A program made the position numbers and the translations under genes. Positions 1-7,937 of a DNA stretch of 22,563 nucleotides are shown here, piece by piece. This DNA comes from a virus: IMG/VR virus record IMGVR_UViG_3300013286_000063, positions 1 through 22,563 of that record. The stretch is one strand, 5' to 3'. The stretch's first letter is position 1; every line of letters begins with the position of its first letter. The notes beneath the pieces were generated by a model, which saw nothing but the letters and a program-made list of their open reading frames with translations, did not search any database and was not told the origin of the DNA.

Positions 1-441
1 AACGGCGTGGACGTGACCTACGAGGTGACGAGCCCGCGTGGAGTGCCGGTGTTTCACTACGGAGACGCTTTCCGGCAGACGGTGCGTGTGCACACTATTG
101 CCACGGCAGAGTCCTCACAGGTCGCTCCGACGCTCAGGCGTCGATTCTGGGGCTCTTTTGCTGGCGAGGCGATTACAGACGCCCAGATCGCGGCAAGCCT
201 CTCAGGCGACCTCGGAGGCTCTCGGGCACAGGCCCGCTCAATCACGGCGGCGACGGCGTATCTGTACGTCGTGCTTCCTGTGTCTTTCGGCGTGCCGACG
301 TTTGCCGTCAGTGGCCTGACATCCTCGGCCTGGGAGACGACGACGCGGACGATCACGTTTTCAGGACAAGCTGCCGCAAGCTACGGCATCTACCGCTCAA
401 CTTATCCGATCACTGGCACAGTCAACCTCACGGTCACATGA
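1..441 (+). CDS. Phage structural protein, C-terminal part (5' truncated)
   Basis: The frame is open from the first base and ends at TGA 439-441, so the gene probably begins left of the window; a GTG at position 7 is only the first possible start inside it. The visible 146 residues are rich in Ser, Thr, Ala and Gly with alternating beta-like stretches (for example TTRTITFSGQAAASYGIY near the end) and no obvious membrane segment. This composition and the position at the head of a run of fibre genes suggest a tail-fibre or other virion surface protein. No family was recognised. The next gene begins only three bases after the stop, which suggests co-translation. Confidence 0.65.
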   Translation, partial: NGVDVTYEVTSPRGVPVFHYGDAFRQTVRVHTIATAESSQVAPTLRRRFWGSFAGEAITDAQIAASLSGDLGGSRAQARSITAATAYLYVVLPVSFGVPTFAVSGLTSSAWETTTRTITFSGQAAASYGIYRSTYPITGTVNLTVT

Positions 442-444
442 CGT

Positions 445-711
445 ATGTCAAGCCTCAAAGGCACCAACGTACTCGCGCCGGTCGTGCCGTTCGACACGAC
501 AGACCAGCACGCTACGCATTACGCCCTGTACGGCAAAGGCGGCTACAGGTCGGTGGCAAGCACAACAGAGAGAGACGCGATCCCGCTCCTGCGGAGAGAG
601 CCGGGGATGTTGGTCTACGTCTCTGCGAGCGGACTGATCTACCGAATGGAAAGCGACCTGACAACGTGGACGGCGCTTGAACGAGCAATTACAGATGGAG
701 GTTCCTACTGA
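445..711 (+). CDS. Small phage tail-associated protein
   Basis: Eighty-eight residues. It has a GTNVLAPVVPFDTTD opening, an HYALYGKGGYRSV segment and then RDAIPLLRREPGMLVYV. This arrangement (pass-through to a 'RDAIPxxRRExGMxVYV' motif) is seen in many small proteins lying beside phage tail-fibre genes; the association is remembered family knowledge, not a search result. The start is three bases after the upstream stop, and the TGA stop overlaps the next ATG (ATGA at 708-713 region), so translation is probably coupled. Exact role is unknown; a fibre-attachment or trimerisation adaptor is plausible. Confidence 0.7.
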   Translation: MSSLKGTNVLAPVVPFDTTDQHATHYALYGKGGYRSVASTTERDAIPLLRREPGMLVYVSASGLIYRMESDLTTWTALERAITDGGSY

Positions 712-1484
712 TGGCCAACACAATTCGTATCAAGCGTCGTGCAAGCGGTGGCGGTGCCGGGGCTCCGGCAAGCCTTCAGAACGCAGAGCTGGCGTTCAAT
801 GAGCAGACGAACGTCCTTTACTACGGGACAGGAACTGGCGGTGCCGGCGGATCTGCAACCTCTGTGATTGCCATTGGCGGCAGTGGTGCGTTTGCTTCTA
901 CAAGCTACGTGGATACCGCCGTCGCAGGCGTGAACATCTCCAGTCAGCTTGCGAACTATGCGCCGCTTGCGGGTGCGTCCTTTACTGGAAATGTCGTGGT
1001 TGGTGGCAATCTTACGGTGAACGGCACCACGACCACCATCAATTCAACAACTCTCACAACTGCAGACAAAAACATTGAGCTGGCCAAGGGCTCAACGACC
1101 GACGCAGCTGCTGACGGTGGTGGCATCACGATCCACGCAGCGGCTGACTACACGTTCAACTGGGTAGCTGCCACGGCAGCCTGGACGAGCTCAACGCACC
1201 TCGACCTGGCAAGCAGCAAGGCATACAAGATCGCAGGGACGAACGTCCTCACGGCCACGGCACTCGGCTCGGCTGTTGTTTCCTCAAGCCTGACGAGCGT
1301 AGGAGCTTTGGCAAGCGGATCGCTTGCCGCTGGTTTCACGGCTGTCGGCGTCGGCCAAGGCGGAACTGGTCTTACCTCGGCTGTGAGCGGCTTGCTCAGG
1401 GGCAATGGCTCGGCATATTCCGCAGCCGTTTCTGGCACAGATTACCTTGACGGAAACAGTGATATTTCTGGGGGAACATTCTAA
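711..1484 (+). CDS. Tail fibre / receptor-binding protein with Mtd-like N-terminus
   Basis: A 257-residue protein. The first ~45 residues (IRIKRR...GAPASLQNAELAFNE...VLYYG) match the short N-terminal fold shared by major tropism determinant and hyaluronidase-type phage fibre proteins. Residues ~95-125 read GNVVVGGNLTVNGTTTTINS followed by TTADKNIELAKG, a common phage-fibre motif. The C-terminal half contains GVGQGGTGLTS, another recurrent fibre motif. It should be a virion surface protein that forms part of the adhesin. The ATG overlaps the previous stop. It is the first of three successive genes with related N-termini. The C-terminus ends at DGNSDISGGTF without a recognisable lectin domain. 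Confidence 0.8.
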   Translation: MANTIRIKRRASGGGAGAPASLQNAELAFNEQTNVLYYGTGTGGAGGSATSVIAIGGSGAFASTSYVDTAVAGVNISSQLANYAPLAGASFTGNVVVGGNLTVNGTTTTINSTTLTTADKNIELAKGSTTDAAADGGGITIHAAADYTFNWVAATAAWTSSTHLDLASSKAYKIAGTNVLTATALGSAVVSSSLTSVGALASGSLAAGFTAVGVGQGGTGLTSAVSGLLRGNGSAYSAAVSGTDYLDGNSDISGGTF

Positions 1485-1487
1485 GCC

Positions 1488-2048
1488 GTGCCAAATACTG
1501 TCCGCATCCTCCGATCTACCACGGCCGCAGCAGTGCCATCGGCACTTGTGTCTGGCCAGATCGCCATCAACGAGGCAGACGGCAAACTGTTCTACAGGAA
1601 CAGTGCTGGCGTCGTGACTGCGTTCACGTCGTCAGCGACTCTCGCCGATGGGTATGTGTACGACTGCGGCGTATACGCTGCAATTCCGTTCACTGCATTA
1701 AACTCGGCCTGGACTGCAGTGGGATTCACTGGAAGCGGCACGGCAGCGTCGCCATACACGCGAACTGGATACACCGGAAACATCGTTCCGGCGCAGACGA
1801 CAATCGGTGCTGCTGGAACAGTGAGAATCACGGGTTCCATGTATAGCGACCTGAACGTTGTCGTCTACAAAAACGGCACTGCCGCATACACGATTGCGGA
1901 TGCATACAGCGGTGGTGGCGGCATCTACACAATGAACGCAACCATATCGGTTGCAGTTGGTGACGTGATCCGTTTTGGTGTAAGTGGCACGGACTTCTTT
2001 TCGCTGTTCTCGGGCAGCAATCTCACAATGAATGTGTGGTGGCAGTAG
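1488..2048 (+). CDS. Second Mtd-like N-terminal virion surface protein
   Basis: A 186-residue protein starting at GTG, three bases after the previous stop. The N-terminus (PNTVRILRSTTAAAVPSAL then GQIAINEADGKLFYRN) aligns by eye with the N-termini of the genes on both sides, giving the same pattern of basic strand, GQIAINE and LFY. The remainder is Gly/Ser/Thr-rich and beta-like, ending NLTMNVWWQ. Residues ~95-186 resemble the jelly-roll type C-terminal domains often found on phage fibres (GTVRITGSMYSDLNVVVYKNG), but this is a weak resemblance. Likely a receptor-binding or fibre-tip protein. No reverse transcriptase or variable-repeat system is visible nearby. Confidence 0.75.
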   Translation: MPNTVRILRSTTAAAVPSALVSGQIAINEADGKLFYRNSAGVVTAFTSSATLADGYVYDCGVYAAIPFTALNSAWTAVGFTGSGTAASPYTRTGYTGNIVPAQTTIGAAGTVRITGSMYSDLNVVVYKNGTAAYTIADAYSGGGGIYTMNATISVAVGDVIRFGVSGTDFFSLFSGSNLTMNVWWQ

Positions 2049-2743
2049 TGAGAACACTTCAGCACAAGCGAGGAACTGCCGCTGCTCTTGTTGGGAATAA
2101 TCCTGTCATCCCAGCGGGCGAATTCTGTATTGAGACGGATACGGGCGCGGTCAAGGTCGGTGACGGCAGCACGGCATGGACGAGTTTGCCATACTCGCTG
2201 GCAACGTATTCAGCACTATCGCTGGCTGCACATACGCCTGCCTCTGTTGTGGACGTGTTCGTTCGCGGTGAGTCTGCGATCACTACACTCGGCATGACTT
2301 CGGGCACCGTGAAGATCACGTTTTTCACACCCGCCGTCACCGCGACGATTACGCAGCTTACGAGCGTGAGCGGCAACACTGCCGCGTCTGGCCTGACTCT
2401 CGCTCGCCTCGGGCTGTATACGTTCGATGAGACAACGGCCACTCTTGTGGCACGCACCGCGTCCGACACAACGCTATTCGCCGCAATTAACACGGCATAC
2501 TCACGGTCGCTTAACTCAACAGGTGGCTACCCGACCTCCTACACACTCACGGCCGGGGTTCGATATGGGTTCGCAATAATCACCGTAGGCACGACTATGC
2601 CAACAATTACCGGGCGGCAGATCGGCACTGGCGTTGCATCTCTCTCGCCGAGAATGTCAGGCGACAGCTCGGGACGAAGTGACTTGCCAACGACCACAAC
2701 GGTCACGGCAGCGTTTGGGCAAGTGTTGGGGAGGCTGTCATGA
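2048..2743 (+). CDS. Third Mtd-like N-terminal virion surface protein
   Basis: I prefer the GTG at 2048, which overlaps the upstream stop as TAGTG. In-frame GTGs at 2036 and 2039 would only add residues unlike the family N-terminus. The protein then begins with RTLQHKRGTAAALVGNNP, then IPAGEFCIETDTGAVKVGDG and W. This is the typical 'GE...ETD...VGDG' version of the Mtd/hyaluronidase-type N-terminal domain. The C-terminal ~150 residues (VYDVF..., RYGFAIITVGTTMPTITGRQ) are beta-rich and may form a receptor-contact domain. The stop overlaps the next start (ATGA). It differs from its two neighbours in carrying the VGDG form of the motif. Confidence 0.75.
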   Translation: MRTLQHKRGTAAALVGNNPVIPAGEFCIETDTGAVKVGDGSTAWTSLPYSLATYSALSLAAHTPASVVDVFVRGESAITTLGMTSGTVKITFFTPAVTATITQLTSVSGNTAASGLTLARLGLYTFDETTATLVARTASDTTLFAAINTAYSRSLNSTGGYPTSYTLTAGVRYGFAIITVGTTMPTITGRQIGTGVASLSPRMSGDSSGRSDLPTTTTVTAAFGQVLGRLS

Positions 2744-2898
2744 CCACAACCTACATCGGCGTAATAGCCGGCATGCATACTTGGGAGGTGCGTGACGAGG
2801 CTGGCGTCGTCATCGGCTACAACCGCTGCCCGTATCCGCCATGTCCTGGCGATGGCTGGGTTCTGGACGAGAACACATGCACCTGGATTCAGGCATAG
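2740..2898 (+). CDS. Small 52-residue protein, Cys/Pro-rich
   Basis: An ATG at 2740 overlaps the upstream TGA (ATGA) and opens a frame of 53 codons ending at TAG 2896-2898. The product starts MTTTYIGVIAGMHTWEVRDE and has three cysteines (CPYPPC, then NTC) in its second half, with a GDGW turn. It fits exactly between two real genes that are otherwise separated by an unusual ~200-base gap, and it continues the coupled-overlap style of the operon, so it is probably genuine. No family was recognised. It could be a small virion or assembly protein. Confidence 0.6.
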   Translation: MTTTYIGVIAGMHTWEVRDEAGVVIGYNRCPYPPCPGDGWVLDENTCTWIQA

Positions 2899-2949
2899 CC
2901 GGTCTCTCTGGCATCTCACGCAGCGACAATCGCCAGCCGAGGTGCTGCG

Positions 2950-3330
2950 ATGTCGAACGTCTTCTCTTTGCTGCCCGGCCAACTGGACGTCACTTTCACG
3001 GTTGGCGACGAGGTCAACGTCGCCATCAACTTGGGCGTGAACGTCACTGGCTATACGCTGCAGTCGCTCATCTACGTGGCGTCGTCGGCTGGTTTTTCTG
3101 GTGGTGGTGGCGGAACCGTCACGACGGTAGGAGCCACGGCTGCAACGCCTTCTATCCAAGTCGTGACTGCCAGCACGGGCTCAATCATCTGGTCGCTAAA
3201 CGAGACGCAGACTTCGTCCCTTTCGCCAGGCATCACCTATCGGTGGTATCTCCGCTGGATCACGCCTAGCACGTCAATGACGCGGACGATCTTGGCTGGA
3301 CTCTGCATCCCGAAGGCACCCGGCGCATGA
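2950..3330 (+). CDS. Beta-rich phage structural protein
   Basis: A 126-residue protein preceded by GAGG at 2939-2942, seven bases before the ATG, which supports this start. It reads as beta-strands (LDVTFTVGDEVNVAINLG, TGYTLQSLIYVASSAG) with a GFSGGGGGTVTT glycine loop, and ends in ITYRWYLRWITPSTSMTRTILAG. The pattern of 'YRWYLRWVTP...TRTILAG' is typical of small virion proteins placed before collagen-like fibre genes, although the family has no name known to me. Its stop overlaps the start of the big fibre gene (ATGA), so the two are probably made together. Confidence 0.7.
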   Translation: MSNVFSLLPGQLDVTFTVGDEVNVAINLGVNVTGYTLQSLIYVASSAGFSGGGGGTVTTVGATAATPSIQVVTASTGSIIWSLNETQTSSLSPGITYRWYLRWITPSTSMTRTILAGLCIPKAPGA

Positions 3331-5342
3331 GCGAAATATCTGTCAGCGTAGTCGGCGGCAGCACGATCAATCCGACCGTTGGCAACGGCGACGTTGTAAA
3401 CGTGTCAATCGCAGCCACTGGTGAGCGCGGGCCGACTGGTCAGACTGGCCCGGCAAGCAGCTTCTCAATTGGCACTGTCGCTGGTGGAACGACTGCCTCG
3501 GCGACGATCACGGGTACGGCACCAACGCAGATTCTCAACCTTGTCTTGCCGAAGGGAGACGCTGGGAGCACCGGAAGCACGGGCAGCACAGGAGCCACTG
3601 GAGCGACAGGCCCGGCAGGCCCAGCGAATACGCTCACGATCGGCACTGTGACGAGCGGAACGGCTGCCGCCACGATCACCGGGACATCGCCAAACCAAAT
3701 CTTGAATCTCGTCCTGCAAAAGGGAGACACAGGAGCAACTGGTGCTGCTGGCCCGACCGGCCCGTCAGGCAGTACGAACCTGTCTGGCGCGACTCCGCAG
3801 CCTCTTGGAACAGCTGCCGCAGGATCGTCAACGCTGGCGTCGCGTGATGATCACGTCCACGCCTCGCCCACGATCAGCGGCGTCACTGGCCTGCAGTCCG
3901 CATTGGACGGCAAGCAGGTAGCGGGCTCATACGCAGCCGCATCGCACACGCACACTGCCAGCCAAATCACCGACCGTGCTACTGCTCTTGTGACAAGCGT
4001 CAACGGCATGACGGGCGATGTGACGGTCTCTGGAGGATCGGGCGGCTCGTCCTACACGTTGCCAGTAGCTACCGCATCGGTGCTCGGTGGTTGCAAGCAG
4101 GGATCAAACGTCACGATATCCGGCGACGGTACGCTCTCCGTTGCGGCTCCGGTAACGACGCTTGCCGCTACCGCGATTACGGGCCTGGCGGCCGTCGCTA
4201 CGAGCGGCTCGGCCTCAGACCTCTCTGCAGGGCTAGTGCCGGTGGCTCGCCTTCCGGCGGCTACTACGACGACGGCAGGGGCTGTAGTGATCGGCTCTGG
4301 CCTTTCGGTAGCCTCTGGCACGGTATCGGCCGCTGTGACCAGCGTGGCCTCGAGGACCGGCGCTGTGACGCTGACGGCGTCCGATGTTGGGCTGGGATCA
4401 GTGAACAATACGGCCGACAGCGCGAAGCCGGTGTCCACGCTCCAGGCGGCCGCAGATGCAGCTGTCCAAAGCTACGCTATCCAGAGGGCTAACCACACAG
4501 GCACGCAAGCCGCCAGCACTGTCACTGGACTGGCAGCAAGCGCCACGACCGATACCACGGTGGCCACAAACATTACGTCTGGAGAGTTGCCGGCCGCGCG
4601 ACTGCCTCGCGCAACTAAAACCACACTAGGCGCAGTATCTGTCGGCGATGGTTTGTCGGTTAGCTCTGGATCAATCTCTGTTGAGCTACCGCCTGGTGCA
4701 CCGTCTGGGGTGACAGACGACGGCTCTGGCACGATCTCGTGGACGCCAAGCACAACTGGCACATCTGCGCTGTATGAGGTGCAGTCCACGGCGGACAGCG
4801 GAGCCACCTATGTGGCCTACTCGGTTGTCACCATCCCAAGCACTGCCTACATAATTCTCGGCGGTCGAAAATTTCGCGTCAGGGCGAAGAATGCCGTTGG
4901 CGGTGTTAGCACGTGGGCCTATCAGGCTGGGCTAGTGCCACAGGTCGAAGCAAAAAATTTAACCATCGGCAGCGGTTTCACGACGACGGACGGAACGCTC
5001 TCAGTCAGCGGTGGCGGGAGCAGCTACACCCTGCCGGAGGCGTCAGCGTCTACGCTCGGCGGTGTGAAGGTTGGTTCAGGGTTAGCGATCGCTTCGGGAG
5101 TGCTGTCCGCCACAGGCGGCGGGAGCTATACGCTTCCAAACGCAACGGCAAGCACACTTGGAGGTGTCATCGTAGGCGGCGGCCTGTCTGTATCGTCGGG
5201 CACGATATCGGCCGATCTTCGCAGCAGCACGTCTGGCATCACTGGTGCCAACGCTATAACCAACATCGTCTACATGACCTCGGCGGCCTACACGGCTCTC
5301 GGCACAAAGTCGTCAACGACTCTCTACATCATCTCAGGGTGA
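3327..5342 (+). CDS. Large tail fibre with collagen-like repeats
   Basis: A 671-residue fibre. Residues ~32-150 hold three collagen-like Gly-X-Y runs (GERGPTGQTGPA, GSTGSTGSTGATGATGPAGP, GATGAAGPTGPSG) separated by two copies of a 'IGTV..GT..ATITGT.P.QILNLVL.KGD' unit. Residues ~165-215 carry HVHA/SHTHT fibre motifs. Residues ~345-400 read like the common fibre repeat (RTGAVTLTASDVGLGSVNNT, then HTGTQ). A fibronectin-III-like segment lies at ~455-535. A module of the form LPxAtxxtLGgVxvGxGLsvssG occurs five times (near residues 246, 309, 426, 569 and 603). It should trimerise and form the long fibre. ATGA coupling on the 5' side. Confidence 0.85.
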   Translation: MSEISVSVVGGSTINPTVGNGDVVNVSIAATGERGPTGQTGPASSFSIGTVAGGTTASATITGTAPTQILNLVLPKGDAGSTGSTGSTGATGATGPAGPANTLTIGTVTSGTAAATITGTSPNQILNLVLQKGDTGATGAAGPTGPSGSTNLSGATPQPLGTAAAGSSTLASRDDHVHASPTISGVTGLQSALDGKQVAGSYAAASHTHTASQITDRATALVTSVNGMTGDVTVSGGSGGSSYTLPVATASVLGGCKQGSNVTISGDGTLSVAAPVTTLAATAITGLAAVATSGSASDLSAGLVPVARLPAATTTTAGAVVIGSGLSVASGTVSAAVTSVASRTGAVTLTASDVGLGSVNNTADSAKPVSTLQAAADAAVQSYAIQRANHTGTQAASTVTGLAASATTDTTVATNITSGELPAARLPRATKTTLGAVSVGDGLSVSSGSISVELPPGAPSGVTDDGSGTISWTPSTTGTSALYEVQSTADSGATYVAYSVVTIPSTAYIILGGRKFRVRAKNAVGGVSTWAYQAGLVPQVEAKNLTIGSGFTTTDGTLSVSGGGSSYTLPEASASTLGGVKVGSGLAIASGVLSATGGGSYTLPNATASTLGGVIVGGGLSVSSGTISADLRSSTSGITGANAITNIVYMTSAAYTALGTKSSTTLYIISG

Positions 5343-5345
5343 GCC

Positions 5346-5897
5346 GTGGCCATCTATCTCGGCACCCAAACGCCTTCAGACTACAAGCTCGGCTCCGCTG
5401 CCGTGAGCAATGTCTATCTGGGAGCCACGCAAGTGTGGCCTGTCGGAGGATCGGCTGCACTGCTGACGATGACGCGAAGCAACAACGGAGGCGTCATAAC
5501 TGGATGGGACGGAGTTGGAACCACGGGGCAGCCGTTTTTCTTTGGGGCACCCGCAAGCTCGCTGGGTGAGGGCCAATACATTGACGCCGCCAACGGACTC
5601 AGTCGGTACTCATGGACGGCAGCCGCAAACTGCACTGTGACTGTTGGCTTCTACTACAGCGATGACGACGACAATGGTTGGCGAGCGAGAATCCTTCGGA
5701 ACGGCACTCCGGTTGACATCGGGCCTGGAGCAAGCCCAACACCAACGCGACGACCGCCGCCAGAGCCGACAACAAACTATATGTCAGGAGCAACAACCGG
5801 GACGTTGACAATGACGACTGGTCAGGTTCTGACTTTTACCGCAACTGGCCCCGCAGGTACTCAGTATTTTGACAACGTGAGCGTATCAGCAGCATGA
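5346..5897 (+). CDS. Fibre-associated structural protein
   Basis: A 183-residue product from a GTG start three bases after the fibre stop; GGGTGA lies just upstream. It opens AIYLGTQTPSDYKLGSAAVS then VYLGATQVWP. This 'YLGxxxVxxVYLGxxxVWP' opening is a recurrent N-terminus of short phage tail-tip/fibre accessory proteins. The centre contains an acidic YYSDDDDNGW loop that could bind calcium, a Pro-rich TPTRRPPPEPT linker, and a beta-rich C-terminus (TGTLTMTTGQVLTFTATGPAG). It is probably a virion surface protein, possibly forming a jelly-roll. The stop overlaps the next start (ATGA). Confidence 0.7.
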   Translation: MAIYLGTQTPSDYKLGSAAVSNVYLGATQVWPVGGSAALLTMTRSNNGGVITGWDGVGTTGQPFFFGAPASSLGEGQYIDAANGLSRYSWTAAANCTVTVGFYYSDDDDNGWRARILRNGTPVDIGPGASPTPTRRPPPEPTTNYMSGATTGTLTMTTGQVLTFTATGPAGTQYFDNVSVSAA

Positions 5898-6355
5898 GCA
5901 GCAATCTCCGCACGATCGCCGACAGTCTCGCCGCCGGGCTGCAGTCCGTGTCGTGGGGCATTGCGTCCACGATCGTGCAGCGTAAGAACTGGGCAAGCGT
6001 TGACGTTGACGCCATGAGCGTGCCTCACGTGTTCGTCGTTCCAGGCAGTGCGGACGTGACACGTATCAGTCGGCTAATGATGCAGGTTGACTACACGGTG
6101 ACGGTGTTCGTTGGGCGGCACGTCACAACGGACTCGGACGTTGACGCCATGCTCGATCTCGCAGACTCGGTCATGCTCCAGGTGCGTGCCCACTCATTCG
6201 GCTTAAACATCACCTGGCCGACAGGCGTCACAAGTCCACAGACGGTGACAATTGACCTGAATCCAGACGACGCTCTGACGGAGCGGAACGTCTGGCGAGC
6301 CGTCATCACGGCTACCTATCGGGTGTTTGAGAGCAACGTGCTGCCGACTGTCTAG
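5894..6355 (+). CDS. Probable tail terminator (gpU-like)
   Basis: A 153-residue protein with no membrane segment. It starts with a helical NLRTIADSLAAGLQ and continues with a mix of strands and helices (VDYTVTVFVGRHV, then DVDAMLDLADSVMLQVRAHSFG), ending RAVITATYRVFESN. The pattern of an N-terminal helix followed by 'V.V.V..........LDLAE.V...' and a final strand pair, together with its size and its place just before the gp10/gpS-like gene and the tube genes, matches tail terminator proteins that cap the tail tube. Assignment rests mainly on context and fold style. It overlaps the previous stop by ATGA. Confidence 0.5.
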   Translation: MSSNLRTIADSLAAGLQSVSWGIASTIVQRKNWASVDVDAMSVPHVFVVPGSADVTRISRLMMQVDYTVTVFVGRHVTTDSDVDAMLDLADSVMLQVRAHSFGLNITWPTGVTSPQTVTIDLNPDDALTERNVWRAVITATYRVFESNVLPTV

Positions 6356-6364
6356 GAGGCTGCT

Positions 6365-7180
6365 ATGCCGTCAATGCTTTCTGGCATGAGCCGGGCTTTT
6401 ATCCGTCCCGGCATGATCGGCGGTAATCGCCGCGAGATGTCGTCGGCGACGCTCGGAAGGCTGCAGCTGCGGGCCAGCATCAAGGGCAGCTTCTTCGACC
6501 GCCCAAAAGTCAGCCGGATGATCGGCAAGATGAACGCCAAGGTTCTGTCACATCTTGGACTCAACATCAAGAACGCTGCAAAGGCTGGGATTGGTCGCGG
6601 CAAGGGCAAGGTTACGCAGGCTGCAAAGAAACGAGCTGGCCGTGGAACGCCAGTTGAGATCGCTGGCGGACTGTATCTGGACATCACTGCATACGGCTCG
6701 GGAACTCCTCGAGCGGCAGGCCAGCCAATTCGGTCATGGGCTCCGACGAAGTGGTTCTACAACGACATTGTGGATTTCTACGATCCTGCTCGTGGTACGG
6801 CTGTGATCGGAACGCTGAAGACGGCTCCGTGGATGGCACAGCTGCACCAGTTTGGCGGTGTCGTCACAGAGACTGCGTGGCGGATCGGCGTCGGTGCTGC
6901 ACGCAATGCGTATCTGCGAAAACGAGGCAATGGTCGACAGGGACGGGACGAAAGGGGCAGATACACGAACGCACTGCCTAATGCGAATCAATACGAGTAC
7001 GGGGCAATCCGTTGGCAGACCAACAAGGGCGGCTTCCGCTACAGTCGCAACTGGGAGAAGACGAGCATCACAAGAATGGCTCGCTATCCGGCCCGCCCGT
7101 ACATGGCAGGATCAAAGAAGGTAGACGCCGCCGTTGCGAAAGCCAACGAGAAATGGCGGAACATGCTCGGCAGAAACTAG
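6365..7180 (+). CDS. Tail completion / virion morphogenesis protein (gpS or HK97 gp10-like)
   Basis: A 271-residue basic protein. The start is fixed by AGGAGG (6354-6359), which overlaps the upstream TAG stop and lies five bases before the ATG. Near the middle it has MAQLHQFGGVV, and near the C-terminus ARYPARPYMAGSKKVDAAV. A 'H..GG' followed by 'PARPYMAGS' near the end is the hallmark of the phage virion morphogenesis/HK97 gp10 families. These proteins complete the neck or tail before head joining. The protein is longer than the usual ~150 residues; residues ~100-210 contain extra Arg/Tyr/Gly-rich sequence (RKRGNGRQGRDERGRY), probably an insertion. Confidence 0.7.
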   Translation: MPSMLSGMSRAFIRPGMIGGNRREMSSATLGRLQLRASIKGSFFDRPKVSRMIGKMNAKVLSHLGLNIKNAAKAGIGRGKGKVTQAAKKRAGRGTPVEIAGGLYLDITAYGSGTPRAAGQPIRSWAPTKWFYNDIVDFYDPARGTAVIGTLKTAPWMAQLHQFGGVVTETAWRIGVGAARNAYLRKRGNGRQGRDERGRYTNALPNANQYEYGAIRWQTNKGGFRYSRNWEKTSITRMARYPARPYMAGSKKVDAAVAKANEKWRNMLGRN

Positions 7181-7269
7181 CGACGGCATACCCGGTCTAG
7201 TTTCAACGCCTCTGCCCATACCGTGAGCGAACCAGCCGCACCGCTGGCACTCGCACACGAGGGCACCAC

Positions 7270-7602
7270 ATGCCAGTAGCTCCTTCCACGACGATCACGC
7301 TCGGCAAAGACGTGACCATCACGGGCGTCGCTAACGCTCGCAGCGCCACTGTTACCAACTCGGCGTCCGACGTTGACGTCACCAAGCTCGGCGACACGTC
7401 ACGCAAGTTCCGCAAGGCTCTGATTGAGCAGACGATCGAGCTTGAGTGCGTTGACGCTCCTGGCGTCAGCATCGGCGGCACGTTCACGATCGCGGGCACG
7501 CAGACCGGCAATGCGACTTACATCTGCACCAACGTCTCGCAGAGCCAGCCGCTCGACGGGATCATCACTTTCACCGTGTCCGGCAGCCGCACCACCACCT
7601 GA
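7270..7602 (+). CDS. Tail tube-like protein, paralogue 1
   Basis: A 110-residue protein with GAGGG about seven bases before the ATG. The N-terminal pattern 'ITLGKD...ITG..NARSATVTNSASDVDVTKLGD' and the C-terminal 'PLDGIITFTVSGS' correspond by eye to the two genes that follow: an LGKD opening, a strand, 'E/S-x-D-V-T', then a final '(D/V)G(I/A/V)(I/V)TF(N/T)V' strand. Small beta-barrel proteins with this layout, placed between tail terminator and chaperone genes, form the tail tube. It probably polymerises as a hexameric ring around the tape measure. Which of the three is the true major tube protein cannot be told from sequence. Confidence 0.65.
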   Translation: MPVAPSTTITLGKDVTITGVANARSATVTNSASDVDVTKLGDTSRKFRKALIEQTIELECVDAPGVSIGGTFTIAGTQTGNATYICTNVSQSQPLDGIITFTVSGSRTTT

Positions 7603-7619
7603 CATAAAGGCAAACACAC

Positions 7620-7937
7620 ATGGCAATTGCTCTTGGAAAAGACGCATCGTCCTCTCCTCCGTTTGGCTCGGGCATTATCTCGGCCACGTTCACGGAGGAG
7701 TGCGAGACGATCGACATTTCAAACCGATCCAACGTTGGCGGGTCTGCTGGTGCTCCTGGTCGCAAGGTAGCCAAGGCGGGATTTGTGACGAAGACGTGGG
7801 AGATTGAGTGCCACGACCCTTCGTCGCTGATCAGTTCGCTTGAGGCTGCTGGAAGTGGTTTCACTGTGATGAGCGTGACGGAGAACATCAGCGTTGACGG
7901 TGCCGTGACTTTCAACGTGACTGCCAAGGAATTCTAA
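7620..7937 (+). CDS. Tail tube-like protein, paralogue 2
   Basis: A 105-residue protein opening AIALGKDASSSPPFGSGIIS, followed by TFTEECETIDISNRSN and ending DGAVTFNVTAKEF. It shares the LGKD start, the 'E..TID/V' strand and the terminal 'DG.VTFNV' strand with its neighbours on both sides, so the three are diverged tandem duplicates. AAAGG lies about nine bases before the start. The stop TAA is immediately followed by the ATG of paralogue 3, with no gap. A tail tube or tube-capping role is inferred from position and from the similarity to its paralogues. Confidence 0.65.
   Translation: MAIALGKDASSSPPFGSGIISATFTEECETIDISNRSNVGGSAGAPGRKVAKAGFVTKTWEIECHDPSSLISSLEAAGSGFTVMSVTENISVDGAVTFNVTAKEF

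Noticed and set aside
711-2743. Diversity-generating retroelement linked to the Mtd-like proteins
   Set aside because: Only the N-terminal fold resembles Mtd. No reverse transcriptase, accessory gene or template/variable repeat pair is seen in the window.
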